From the NCBI GenBank assembly GCA_964346725.1, contig CAYFVM010000020.1, positions 1 to 40,376 on the forward strand: DNA of 40,376 nucleotides. Reading direction: 5' to 3'. Shown here piece after piece: positions 8,601 through 16,813 of the stretch. Position 1 is the first letter of the stretch. Each line of letters begins with the position of its first letter. Position numbers and translations under genes: made by a program. The notes under the pieces were generated by a model that worked only from the letters and a program-made list of their open reading frames with translations, did no database searches and was not told where the DNA came from. Origin of the DNA: UBA1715 sp964346725 (GTDB taxonomy: Bacteria; Bacteroidota; Bacteroidia; Bacteroidales; UBA1715).

Positions 8601-9251
8601 ATGGAAACGAAAACAGAAAACACCCAAACACTACAACGTAGCAATGTTGAATTAGCAAATGCACTTACACACTTTCTTGGCGCACTACTCGCAATACCGG
8701 CAGGCTGGTTCATTATATCAAGAGGTTTTGCAATAAACAACATTACCGGTATTTCAATGCTTATATTCGCATTAGGAATATTCATACTCTATTTCTCATC
8801 AGGGTTGTATCACTGGACAGTTGCGCCTCGCGCTAAATATATTTTACGACACTTTGACCACGCCAATATCTATGTTCTTATAGCAGCATCATATACTCCT
8901 ATATGGCTTTGCACAGTGGGTGGAAGTTTTGGAACAATATTCAGCATTATTATATGGTCGTTAGCCATCATTGGCATTGTTACAGAACTTTTTACTTTGG
9001 GTAAATACCCGAAACTTTCGTTAGCCTTATACCTACTTATGGGTTGGTCGGTTGTGTTTGTAATAAAACCAATATGGGAAAATTTAAACCAAACACAATT
9101 GATATTCCTATTGTTTGAAGGCTTGAGTTACACCATTGGAACATACTTCTACGCACACAAAGAGAAACCGCATTTCCACGTTATTTGGCACATATTTGTA
9201 TTAGGTGGAACTATTTTTCATTATTTAGTTGTCCTTCCAATAGTGTTATAA
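8601..9251 (+). CDS. Hemolysin III family (PAQR-like) membrane protein
   Basis: 216-residue integral membrane protein of the HlyIII/YqfA group in the PAQR superfamily. Seven hydrophobic segments are visible between about residues 20 and 215. Family residues are present: ELANALTHFLGALLAIPA at the N-terminus, SSGLYHW, LRHFDHANIYVLIAASYTP in the middle and HFHVIWHIFVLGGTIFHY at the end. These supply the conserved Ser, Asp and His set proposed to bind zinc in PAQR proteins. Despite the name, haemolytic activity has been shown for few members; a hydrolase or membrane-homeostasis role is suspected. It appears to have its own promoter. Confidence 0.9.
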   Translation: METKTENTQTLQRSNVELANALTHFLGALLAIPAGWFIISRGFAINNITGISMLIFALGIFILYFSSGLYHWTVAPRAKYILRHFDHANIYVLIAASYTPIWLCTVGGSFGTIFSIIIWSLAIIGIVTELFTLGKYPKLSLALYLLMGWSVVFVIKPIWENLNQTQLIFLLFEGLSYTIGTYFYAHKEKPHFHVIWHIFVLGGTIFHYLVVLPIVL

Positions 9252-9321
9252 CAAAGGAAGTGCAGCTCTATAAGAAATAGAGTAACACGAGTTATTCGTA
9301 ATGTTGTAGTAATATTTTGGA

Positions 9322-9714
9322 CTACTTAAAAATAGTTTCCACTACTTTTCCCATGGCAACAATTTCATCGGAAATACTTTGCCGACATAGAGAAGTGTTA
9401 TCACGCGGAGTGGCTGCGAAATAAATTGAATAGGAGCATTCCGTTTCTTGAAATATAAATTTCATAGTATAGATAACACCTACACAGTTTTTTGGGCTTG
9501 ACTGAATATAGACTAAAAGTATACTACTGTCGGAAAAAGCTATCTCAGCATTGAATGTAGTAACCACAAACTGCGATACCTTGTTAAACATTTGTTCACT
9601 CGTTATACGATCAAACTTAACTATGTTTGACAACTCACGAACCTCTCCTTCACTTGTAGCAAATGCACCACTTGCACATAATGCTATAAGACACATCAAC
9701 ACTATTTGTCTCAT
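9322..9714 (-). CDS. Small secreted protein of unknown function
   Basis: 130-residue protein with no family I recognise. The frame is open to 9756, but the ATG at 9714 gives a proper signal peptide (MRQIVLMCLIALCASGAFA), has AGAGG a few bases upstream and lies just after a consensus -7 element. The mature protein is about 110 residues with alternating hydrophobic stretches suggesting a small alpha/beta domain, and contains three cysteines (in KNCVGV, TECSYS and SLCRQS). A terminator for the upstream gene lies before its promoter, so it is probably transcribed alone. Confidence 0.65.
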   Translation of the reverse strand: MRQIVLMCLIALCASGAFATSEGEVRELSNIVKFDRITSEQMFNKVSQFVVTTFNAEIAFSDSSILLVYIQSSPKNCVGVIYTMKFIFQETECSYSIYFAATPRDNTSLCRQSISDEIVAMGKVVETIFK

Positions 9715-9731
9715 ACCTCTATAAATCCGCT

Positions 9732-9739
9732 CAAATATA
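9732..9739 (-). promoter_or_regulatory. Bacteroidota -7 element for the small secreted protein
   Basis: Reads TATATTTG on the minus strand, an exact fit to TAnnTTTG; an ATTG lies 18 bases further upstream as a partial -33 element. It would place the transcript start about 10 bases before the ATG at 9714. Confidence 0.55.
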
Positions 9740-9768
9740 CAAAAAAGCAATATCACACAATACTACAC

Positions 9769-9805
9769 AAAAAAATCCCGATACTGCGTAATCAGTACCG
9801 GGATC
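9769..9805 (-). terminator. Rho-independent terminator of the His-rich protein gene
   Basis: On the minus strand ATCCCGGTACTG pairs with CAGTATCGGGAT (one G-T pair) around a 6-base loop, followed by a run of seven T. It lies 20 bases past the stop of the His-rich gene. Confidence 0.88.
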
Positions 9806-9822
9806 CGACTATGAATATTGAA

Positions 9823-10536
9823 TTATCTACGAGTACTTGTGGTACTTCTTGATGTGGCAGCTCTACTTGTTGGCGCTGAAGATGCACGCACCGTAGTAGA
9901 ACTTGATTTTTCATTATGCGGTTTCGCTACACCATGGTTTGGAGCTGATGGCTTGCTGTTGTTCTTTGGAGCCGGTGCAGCGTGTTTTGGTCCCGATTTT
10001 GGAGCTGGAGCCGCATGATGATGTGGCTTTGATGCCGGTGTAGCATGATGATGCGGTTTGTGAGCCGGTGCAGCATGATGATGCGGTTTGTGAGCCGGTG
10101 CAGCATAGTGACGAGACGTAGGAGCTGGAGTTGAATGATAACATGGTCTCGGCGGTCGTGCAGATTGATGGTAAACCGGAACTACAACACGTCTGGGATA
10201 CGGATTTAAGTGAACAACTACATTCGGTGTATTGTTTGATGTTGAAATATACATTTTGTTATCGCCAGTAAATGTTGCATATACCGTAGAACTCCAAGGA
10301 ACATCAATAGAGTAGTCATACAACAATTCATTTGAATTGCCTTCGGTATAAATCTCCATACCATATCTACCACGTGATAAATTTGTAACTGTTACCTTGT
10401 TGTTGTAAGAATAATATTTCTCTCCATTAATGATTACCGAGAAAGGAATATCTACATTGCCTTTTATTACCAACTCTGACGCAAAAATGTTAGCTGCGCT
10501 CAACACTATTGCTGCTATTACTACTAAACGTTTCAT
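9823..10536 (-). CDS. Secreted His/Pro/Ala-rich repeat protein, function unknown
   Basis: 237-residue protein. The ATG at 10536 is chosen over an open frame to 10602 because GGAGG lies 7 bases upstream and the protein then starts with a signal peptide (MKRLVVIAAIVLSAANIFAS). Residues about 20-115 form a beta-rich domain (FSVIINGEKYYSYNNKVTVTN) resembling small PEGA-like or DUF4397-like domains, without a firm match. Residues about 135-190 hold repeats of AHKPHHHAAP, and the last 45 residues are a basic Ser/Thr/Arg-rich tail. His clusters suggest metal binding, and the basic Pro-rich tail might contact cell wall or nucleic acid; both are guesses. It lies 102 bases after the SusC-like gene. Confidence 0.75.
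   Translation of the reverse strand: MKRLVVIAAIVLSAANIFASELVIKGNVDIPFSVIINGEKYYSYNNKVTVTNLSRGRYGMEIYTEGNSNELLYDYSIDVPWSSTVYATFTGDNKMYISTSNNTPNVVVHLNPYPRRVVVPVYHQSARPPRPCYHSTPAPTSRHYAAPAHKPHHHAAPAHKPHHHATPASKPHHHAAPAPKSGPKHAAPAPKNNSKPSAPNHGVAKPHNEKSSSTTVRASSAPTSRAATSRSTTSTRR
10013..10102 (-). repeat. Three tandem 30-bp units encoding HKPHHH decapeptides
   Basis: Units start at 10013, 10043 and 10073. The second and third are essentially identical and the first differs at several positions. Each encodes ten residues of the pattern KPHHHAxPAH/S. Further degenerate units flank the array. Copy number could vary by slippage or recombination. Confidence 0.8.
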
Positions 10537-10638
10537 GACTAAATCCTCCATCGTTTTAATTAAACATCTTTCTCTTGACTTTGCAAAGTGCGTGCCAAAC
10601 ATGAAAGTTGTTTATTATCAACGAATTAAAGAATTATT

Positions 10639-13605
10639 TTAAAATCCTAGATTTACACCAATAGTAAATAGTCGTTGTTTTGGATAGTCGTAGTAATAAA
10701 TTCCGTTGGTACGAGTTTCCGGATCAAGACCACTAAATTTAGTCCAGACAAACGGATTTTGTACTTGGAAATAGAGCATACAGCGGTCTAATTTTGCTTT
10801 TTGGCAAGCAACTGCCGGAAGGGTATAATTCAACTGAATATTTTTGAGACGAACATAAGAACCATCTTCCAAATAACGCGTAGAAAAACGATTACTATTG
10901 CTTCCGTTGTTTTGCACTACTTTAGGATTTTTGGCATCATCTCCCGGATTTTTCCAATAATCTAATGCTTCGCTCGATTGGTTAAACTCAGTTTTAGCAC
11001 CATCTGCAATCAATTCGTTGTTCAACTGATTGAAAATCAAATTTCCATAATTACAGTAAAACATAAAACTCAAAGCCCAATTTCCATAGGTAAACGAATT
11101 GTTCCATCCAGCGATAAACTTAGGATCTGCACTGCCCGCTATCACTTTGCGAGCCTTGTTGTAATCTTTTGTCATGTTGCCATCGGCATCGTACCACATG
11201 GGCGAACCGTCAGCGGAATTCACACCGGCCCATTCTGCCAAATAGAACGTCTGCAATGATTGCCCAATTGTTCTAATTTTTGTACTTGCCACAATCGTGT
11301 CACCTTCATACAACTGGGTAATTTCATTGTGATTATGCGCAAACGTGAATGATGTTGTCCAATTGAATTTATCGCGATTGACAACCACTGCCGAAGCCGA
11401 CAATTCCACACCCCGATTGACCATAGAACCAACGTTTTGCATTTGCGTTTCGTATCCGGTAGTCATAGAAACCGGTACCGCGAGCAACAAATCAAAGGTA
11501 TTTCGATGGTAAAAATCTATGCCGAGAGTATAACGTTTAAGCAATTTGCAGTCGATACCCAAATCGGCATTGTGATTTTTTTCCCACGTTAAATCACCAT
11601 TACCCATGGTTGCCAAAGAACTTCCTGGCTCATCCATATAGTTATTTCCAAACGAATATAATTGCATATACAAATAATCGTCAATTGACGAGTTACCCGA
11701 AGTACCATAACTACCGCGCACTTTCAACAAATTAACCCACGAAACTGATTGCATAAAAGACTCATCGGAAACTATCCACGAACCACCAACGGACCAGAAC
11801 GGTGCCCAACGATTTGAAGGACTGAATTTTGATGAGCCATCGATACGGAAACTTGCGCTCACATAATATTTTGCCGCATAATTATATTGGAAACTTGAAA
11901 TGCCCGAAAGCAAAGAGGATTCCACACCGTATTCATTCATCTGCTCCATTTGCGAAGCGTTTGAGATGCTTGACAAATCTTCGGTTGAAAAATTTGAGGC
12001 AATCATATTTGAAAAATCCAACGCATTTGATTCTACTTCAATGCCCGCCATTGCTTGCACAGAATGTTTCAAATAATGGTAATCCCATTTCAAAGTAGAC
12101 GATGATGTCCACGTCATTACGTTGGTTGAATAATACGACGATACGCCATTTTTATCAGCGCCATCGGGCGTTTGCGGATGCAAATTCGCATATTCATTAA
12201 CGTTTATGTAATCTATATTTGCTATGGTTTTAAATTCCAGATTGAGCGGAAGTTTGTATTCAACAAACGCGTTTCCCAACATACGTTTGGTTTTACTGTA
12301 ATTATCATTCAAATTGATAATACCTATGGGATTGTAAAATTTATTGTCAAAGTTATACAGGTCTCCATTCTTTATAGAGATTGTCGGTTTTGCTGTATAA
12401 GCCGTTGTTACCGGACTTGAAGTATATCCCGGTTCTACCGTGTTGTTTTGCGTGGTAAACGATGGATTGAATTTCAACCCCAACGAACACTTATCGGAGG
12501 CTTTGTGCGTCAAGTTTAAACGCGCAGAAAAACGCTCTAAGCCGGTTCCGGTAACAATACCTTTTTCGTTTTTGTATTGTCCCGAAGCAAAAAACATGGT
12601 ATTGTCACTTCCGCCTTGCGCAGAAAATTCATACGATTGATTCCACGCCTTGCTGTACACACCGTCAAACCAATCAGTACTTGCAGTGTCGTCAAGTAAT
12701 TCTTCTGCTATTTGCTCATCGGTTTTGCCCGCATTGCGCATTGCATCAGTGAGCCACGAAGTATATTCTTCGGCATTCATCAGCTCAAAGTTGTTTTTTG
12801 CAATAATGCCAACACCTTGCGATGTAGAAAATGAATATGAGGTTTTCCCCGATTTCCCTGATTTTGTTGTGACCATAATCACGCCATTAGACGCGCGCGA
12901 GCCATACAATGATGTAGCAGAAGCATCTTTCAAAATAGAGACACTTTCAATATCGTTGGGGTTCAATGAAGTTAAAATAGAAGAAGCATCAGAATTTTGA
13001 GTCGTTTCTCCCGAAAACATAGGCACACCATCAATTACAATCAATGGCGAACTTCCGGCAGAAATAGAGCCTGCGCCGCGAAGTTGTATTTCTGAGGAAG
13101 CACCCGGTTGTCCCGAATTGGTAGTCAACACAATACCCGGAACATTTCCTTGCAATGCTTTTTCAAAACTTGACGATTGTGTTGCCACAATATCAGCAGC
13201 CTTAAGCGAAGACATCGAACCGGTAAACGATTCCTTTTTCTGTTTTCCATACGGCACTGTAATCACAATGGTTTCTATCATCAATGCATCGGGTTTGAGA
13301 GCAATATTGTATTCAGTTGCAGAGGTAATTGGCACCATTATAGTTTCCATACCCATATAGGCAAACTCAAGAGCTGCGGCAGTTTCTGGAAGTTCAACCA
13401 CATACGAACCGTCAAGATTGCTGTATCCGCCATAAGAAGTTGGGACATAGGCGCCATTATCGTTTTTAAGCATTACTGCTATCGAAGCGGACACAAGTGG
13501 CTCTTTGGTTTGAGCAGACGTAACCCTTCCTTTCACTTCGCGTGTCTGTCCAATTGCACAAACGTTGAGCAAGATTAAAAACGCAAATAAACAAAAACGA
13601 TTCAT
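10639..13605 (-). CDS. SusC/RagA-like TonB-linked outer membrane receptor
   Basis: 988-residue outer membrane transporter. It has a signal peptide, then a carboxypeptidase-like beta-sandwich (VKGRVTSAQTKEPLVSASI, about 23-105), a plug domain with the family motifs (ALQGNVPGIVLTTNSGQPG; LIVIDGVPM; ILKDASATSLYGSRASNGVI), and a 22-strand barrel ending in an aromatic residue (FTIGVNLGF). Such proteins import glycans or peptides using TonB energy, normally with a SusD lipoprotein lid. No SusD gene is adjacent, which is unusual. The longer frame begins with TTG at 13620; I take the ATG at 13605 because a consensus -7 element lies just upstream. The substrate is unknown. Confidence 0.93.
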   Translation of the reverse strand: MNRFCLFAFLILLNVCAIGQTREVKGRVTSAQTKEPLVSASIAVMLKNDNGAYVPTSYGGYSNLDGSYVVELPETAAALEFAYMGMETIMVPITSATEYNIALKPDALMIETIVITVPYGKQKKESFTGSMSSLKAADIVATQSSSFEKALQGNVPGIVLTTNSGQPGASSEIQLRGAGSISAGSSPLIVIDGVPMFSGETTQNSDASSILTSLNPNDIESVSILKDASATSLYGSRASNGVIMVTTKSGKSGKTSYSFSTSQGVGIIAKNNFELMNAEEYTSWLTDAMRNAGKTDEQIAEELLDDTASTDWFDGVYSKAWNQSYEFSAQGGSDNTMFFASGQYKNEKGIVTGTGLERFSARLNLTHKASDKCSLGLKFNPSFTTQNNTVEPGYTSSPVTTAYTAKPTISIKNGDLYNFDNKFYNPIGIINLNDNYSKTKRMLGNAFVEYKLPLNLEFKTIANIDYINVNEYANLHPQTPDGADKNGVSSYYSTNVMTWTSSSTLKWDYHYLKHSVQAMAGIEVESNALDFSNMIASNFSTEDLSSISNASQMEQMNEYGVESSLLSGISSFQYNYAAKYYVSASFRIDGSSKFSPSNRWAPFWSVGGSWIVSDESFMQSVSWVNLLKVRGSYGTSGNSSIDDYLYMQLYSFGNNYMDEPGSSLATMGNGDLTWEKNHNADLGIDCKLLKRYTLGIDFYHRNTFDLLLAVPVSMTTGYETQMQNVGSMVNRGVELSASAVVVNRDKFNWTTSFTFAHNHNEITQLYEGDTIVASTKIRTIGQSLQTFYLAEWAGVNSADGSPMWYDADGNMTKDYNKARKVIAGSADPKFIAGWNNSFTYGNWALSFMFYCNYGNLIFNQLNNELIADGAKTEFNQSSEALDYWKNPGDDAKNPKVVQNNGSNSNRFSTRYLEDGSYVRLKNIQLNYTLPAVACQKAKLDRCMLYFQVQNPFVWTKFSGLDPETRTNGIYYYDYPKQRLFTIGVNLGF

Positions 13606-13622
13606 ACGATTAATTTTCAATA

Positions 13623-13630
13623 CAAAAGTA
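13623..13630 (-). promoter_or_regulatory. Bacteroidota -7 element for the SusC-like gene
   Basis: Reads TACTTTTG on the minus strand. The expected start of transcription, about 13616, supports translation from the ATG at 13605 and argues against the TTG at 13620. Confidence 0.5.
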
Positions 13631-13656
13631 GGATTTATTTATCGTGTAAAGAGAGA

Positions 13657-14298
13657 TTACTTAAAGAATTTCAAATACGTATGTATTAACATCTTATGGA
13701 TTTTCTTTGCATCTTCAAGTTGTTTTGCTTCCAAGTCAGGATTTTCCAACTCAAATTCGTTACATAAATTTGACAAAAACGTGTCGCCATTAAAATTTTC
13801 AAAATTATCATCAACTTTAACCAACACATTGTACGAAAGCATTGGCATAATTTTATTTGCCAAACGGATTGCCATCATTCGTTCTTCCGGAGGAAGCAGA
13901 GATTTTGAACACATTTCCACAATAGTGTCGGCATAATAATCAGAACATGATGAAAGAAGCATAACTTGTACTTGAAGTGCCTTAAAATAAACATCACGCG
14001 GCGTTTCTTTGTTCGATTCACAAAGTTCTATAGCTCTTTCCGAAAAGACTAATGCCATTTGTAACATGCGCAATTCATCAGCTTCGTCCTCTACCAAATC
14101 ATAATGGTGCATAATGAGCAACGCTTTGGCAATTTTCCACACCTCTACATTATTCCAGAGCAACTCCGGATAATTCATTACTGATTCATACACAAATGGT
14201 AATATATGTTGCGCCTTGGCTTGTTTGCCTTCGTTTGCAAAATCAAGCACCTTATTGACTACGGCAAGGAGGACATCTTCTGGATTTGAATCGTACAT
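13657..14298 (-). CDS. Helical protein of unknown function downstream of the cyclase-HD gene
   Basis: 213-residue protein that I do not recognise. It is acidic and apparently all-helical, with Leu/Ala periodicity reminiscent of TPR- or HEAT-like helical repeats (WKIAKALLIMHHYDLVEDEA; LQMALVFSERAIELCESNKE), and has no signal peptide or membrane segment, so it is probably cytoplasmic. It begins 24 bases after the cyclase-HD gene and is very likely co-transcribed with it, which makes an accessory or output role in that signalling pathway a reasonable guess. The SusC-like gene follows 51 bases later and has its own promoter. Confidence 0.75.
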   Translation of the reverse strand: MYDSNPEDVLLAVVNKVLDFANEGKQAKAQHILPFVYESVMNYPELLWNNVEVWKIAKALLIMHHYDLVEDEADELRMLQMALVFSERAIELCESNKETPRDVYFKALQVQVMLLSSCSDYYADTIVEMCSKSLLPPEERMMAIRLANKIMPMLSYNVLVKVDDNFENFNGDTFLSNLCNEFELENPDLEAKQLEDAKKIHKMLIHTYLKFFK

Positions 14299-14322
14299 GT
14301 TATTATCTTATATTCAGTATAG

Positions 14323-15645
14323 CTAAAATATCAGTCCTTTCAGACGCTTAATCTGATTCTGCTTATTTACTTCCCGATTTTTTTTCGCGAAATTGGTAAA
14401 ATACGTATGAGCCGATATAAAATCAATTTGCTGTTTATTCCAGGTATTTTTATCGGTCACCAATTTTTGCACACGCAACTCTTCATAGAGCGTATCGGAC
14501 ACCGGGATAAAGTCGGAACGACCTAAGTAATCCAAATCGGCATCACAAATGATGCGCTCCAACAATGTTTTTGGTTTTGGTGGCAAATGCGTTGCCATGA
14601 TTAACGAACAAATTTTCTCAATCTGTTCTTGCGTATAGTGATAGCGTGGCAAAATCTCACGTGCATAGTCACAACTGACATTTTCATGACCTTTTGACTG
14701 AACAATTTGCCCCATATCATGGAACAATGCTGCAGTACGAAGCAAAAGCATATCTTCTTCATCTGTGATATTTTCGGCAGTACCAATAACTTCTACTCCT
14801 ACCACCACATCCATTGTATGTTTTACATTGTGATAATGCAAATACAATGGCAATTCTTTTTCCAACCGCGTCAATATATATTCCTCTAAATCAGAGAATT
14901 GAATTTTCAAGAACTTAATAGAAAACGCATGATTTGGAAGTTGTAAATTTGAATTTAAAGAATATTTTGCTTTAAAACCAACTACCTCATACATTTTTAT
15001 AACACCGGCATATTTCGCAGGTAATACCCCTATTGACTCACACTTAAACACATCATGAACAAACATTTGCGTCATTTCGGAAATCACTATTTTATTTGTC
15101 TTACTATACGACTCTATACGACAAGCAATATTTGCCGCATCTCCTTTAAGTTCAAACGTTGATTTCTTTTTCCCTGAAATAATTGCCACAACCGAACCGG
15201 TGTGAATTCCAAGATTAATGTTCCAAATATTTTTTTCGGCTTGCATATAACGAACAATCTCCATTGTAGCAAGAACCATTTCAATTGGGTTGGTACGGTT
15301 TTTTTCAGGAATTCCACCAGCACACATATATGAGTCGCCAATAGATTTTACTTTTTGTATGTTATATTTTGAAATAATCTCGTCAAACTTCCTCAAAATT
15401 GCATCTAAATCATCTGCTAAACCTTCCGGGTTTTCGACATTTTGCAATTTATCCAAGCCAACAATATTAGAATACATTACAGTGACCATTTTGAATCGCT
15501 TACTTCGCAATCCTTCGTGTTCATCAGTCCCCGAGGTCGTCTTTAAATATTTTAATTGACGTTGAGCTTCGGACAATTGTTGCTCCAAAGTTGAAATTTT
15601 TCCGCGAAGTTCATGATTTTCCTTTGCCAAATCAACGTGTTCCAT
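14323..15645 (-). CDS. Class III nucleotide cyclase fused to an HD phosphohydrolase domain
   Basis: 440-residue cytoplasmic protein. An N-terminal coiled coil (about 1-38) leads to a class III adenylate/guanylate cyclase domain (about 50-225) and an HD domain (about 240-430). Cyclase motifs are KVKSIGDSYMCAGG with metal ligand Asp104 and KGDAANIACRIES with catalytic Asn172 and Arg176. The first metal ligand is changed: where families have FADIxGF this protein has YSNIVGL, Asn60 instead of Asp. The base-contact position has Glu (FELKG) where adenylate cyclases have Asp. The HD ligands look complete: His272/His276, HD at 309-310, the His of ATHLPP and Asp368 in CDADLDYLG. It could make and break a cyclic nucleotide or be a cyclase-derived sensor driving the HD domain. 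The frame extends to a TTG at 15657, but ATG 15645 is preferred. Confidence 0.88.
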   Translation of the reverse strand: MEHVDLAKENHELRGKISTLEQQLSEAQRQLKYLKTTSGTDEHEGLRSKRFKMVTVMYSNIVGLDKLQNVENPEGLADDLDAILRKFDEIISKYNIQKVKSIGDSYMCAGGIPEKNRTNPIEMVLATMEIVRYMQAEKNIWNINLGIHTGSVVAIISGKKKSTFELKGDAANIACRIESYSKTNKIVISEMTQMFVHDVFKCESIGVLPAKYAGVIKMYEVVGFKAKYSLNSNLQLPNHAFSIKFLKIQFSDLEEYILTRLEKELPLYLHYHNVKHTMDVVVGVEVIGTAENITDEEDMLLLRTAALFHDMGQIVQSKGHENVSCDYAREILPRYHYTQEQIEKICSLIMATHLPPKPKTLLERIICDADLDYLGRSDFIPVSDTLYEELRVQKLVTDKNTWNKQQIDFISAHTYFTNFAKKNREVNKQNQIKRLKGLIF

Positions 15646-15702
15646 AATTTCATACAAAATGTGTATGAAAATACGGATTTTTAGAGAAAGAACAAGGATT
15701 TT

Positions 15703-16707
15703 CTATGAATTCTTAACATAGAGCCACGCCTTAGTATATTCTGAGCCATCATGTAATTCGGCCAAATATTGGTCAGCTTCTGTTTTATCGGAAAATGCTG
15801 TTAAATACACACGATTTTTGTCGGCATCAGAAATCACACCAGAATCATACTGTTTAGATTGTAATTTCTTTGAATATTTTTCCGCATTTGACTTAACCGA
15901 AAATGTGCCAACAATCACATAATATTTTGTTGTTTCGGTTTGTACTATTTTTTCCTGTGGTTTTTCCTCAACTGGTTCGTCTGCAATAACCGTTGGCTCT
16001 GCATCTTCTACTACGACTTCTTGTACTATTTCTTCTTGCTCCTGTTCTTGGGGTTGGAACTGATCTTGTTCCATTTCTGCAGAAACCTCAAATCCATATG
16101 GGCGAGGCAATTCAGGTTGAGAAGAGTCCACGAAAGCCGTTGTTTTACGGAACAACGACGCAAGTTCTACGTTTTGAGAAACTTGTAACACATTAGGAAT
16201 AAGCAATGCGCCAAACAGAATTGGCGAGGCTATGAACAATACTTTTAGCGTATTTTTTGTGATTCGTAATGGCTTTTCTCTATCATTTTTTTTTTCGGCC
16301 TCCGATAATTTATCAATCGAAAAGTCAGTTAAGCCAAAAAACTCAGGATTTGCTTCAGGAGAAACCTTTGATTCAAAGGACCAATCATTATGAATTACTC
16401 CTACACCATCAATGGCGAAACTGCCATTAGATTGAAGCAGCGTGTTGCACTGCAGAACGTAGGCATCAATAATATTTTGCGCCTCCGTTTCGGTACAATT
16501 GTTTTTTTCTGCTACATAGAGTGTAAACGCAGTACCCTCTTCAGATTCATGCGAAAATGCTACTATTTTTTGAGGAGGAATAAAAGTAACTTGCTCTGTT
16601 TTAACCAATCTTGCCGAATGATTATGTAGGATAAACGTACCTAACGAAGGAACAGTTACCTTACCCGATTCAAACAACGATTTAGCAATGAGCAGCTCTA
16701 TATTCAT
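15703..16707 (-). CDS. HU-CCDC81 domain and SPOR domain membrane protein
   Basis: 334-residue protein with three parts. Residues 1-130 resemble the bacterial HU-CCDC81 pair, distant relatives of DNA-binding HU/IHF (VPSLGTFILHNHSARLV; GSFAIDGVGVIHND). A single membrane helix lies at about 157-176. A Glu/Pro/Gln-rich linker then leads to a C-terminal SPOR domain (YYVIVGTFSVKSNAEKYSKK, to 334). SPOR domains bind denuded glycan strands at division sites, so this protein should sit in the inner membrane with the HU-like part in the cytoplasm and the SPOR part in the periplasm. That topology would allow contact between nucleoid or another partner and septal peptidoglycan. This architecture is a known Bacteroidota one of unclear function. 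Confidence 0.87.
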   Translation of the reverse strand: MNIELLIAKSLFESGKVTVPSLGTFILHNHSARLVKTEQVTFIPPQKIVAFSHESEEGTAFTLYVAEKNNCTETEAQNIIDAYVLQCNTLLQSNGSFAIDGVGVIHNDWSFESKVSPEANPEFFGLTDFSIDKLSEAEKKNDREKPLRITKNTLKVLFIASPILFGALLIPNVLQVSQNVELASLFRKTTAFVDSSQPELPRPYGFEVSAEMEQDQFQPQEQEQEEIVQEVVVEDAEPTVIADEPVEEKPQEKIVQTETTKYYVIVGTFSVKSNAEKYSKKLQSKQYDSGVISDADKNRVYLTAFSDKTEADQYLAELHDGSEYTKAWLYVKNS

Positions 16708-16726
16708 ATTCGTACCAATTACGAAT
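16708..16726. promoter_or_regulatory. Inverted repeat between promoter and start of the SPOR gene
   Basis: ATTCGTA and TACGAAT flank a 5-base centre, directly upstream of the ATG at 16707 and downstream of the -7 element. The position would suit an operator or a leader hairpin blocking the ribosome site. There is no independent support for a regulator. Confidence 0.35.
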
Positions 16727-16727
16727 A

Positions 16728-16735
16728 CAAATTTA
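16728..16735 (-). promoter_or_regulatory. Bacteroidota -7 element for the HU-CCDC81/SPOR gene
   Basis: Reads TAAATTTG on the minus strand, with a TTTG 15 bases upstream, shorter spacing than usual. The leader would be about 14 nt. Confidence 0.45.
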
Positions 16736-16756
16736 TTCGCTCACTATATTCAAATG

Positions 16757-16787
16757 GCAAAAAGCGAGTGATAGTTATTACTCACTT
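16757..16787 (-). terminator. Probable terminator after apbE
   Basis: On the minus strand AAGTGAGT pairs with ACTCGCTT (one G-U pair) around a 10-base loop and is followed by five T. It lies about 27 bases past the apbE stop and closes the lpx/apbE unit. Confidence 0.6.
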
Positions 16788-16813
16788 ATCAACACATAAA
16801 AGATTGATTCTGA

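Noticed and set aside
10003..10112. CRISPR-like array
   Set aside because: The 30-bp units are directly adjacent without spacers and keep the coding frame of the His-rich protein.
10639..13620. TTG start for the SusC-like receptor
   Set aside because: The predicted transcription start (about 13616) lies after the TTG, and an ATG 15 bases further gives a normal signal peptide.
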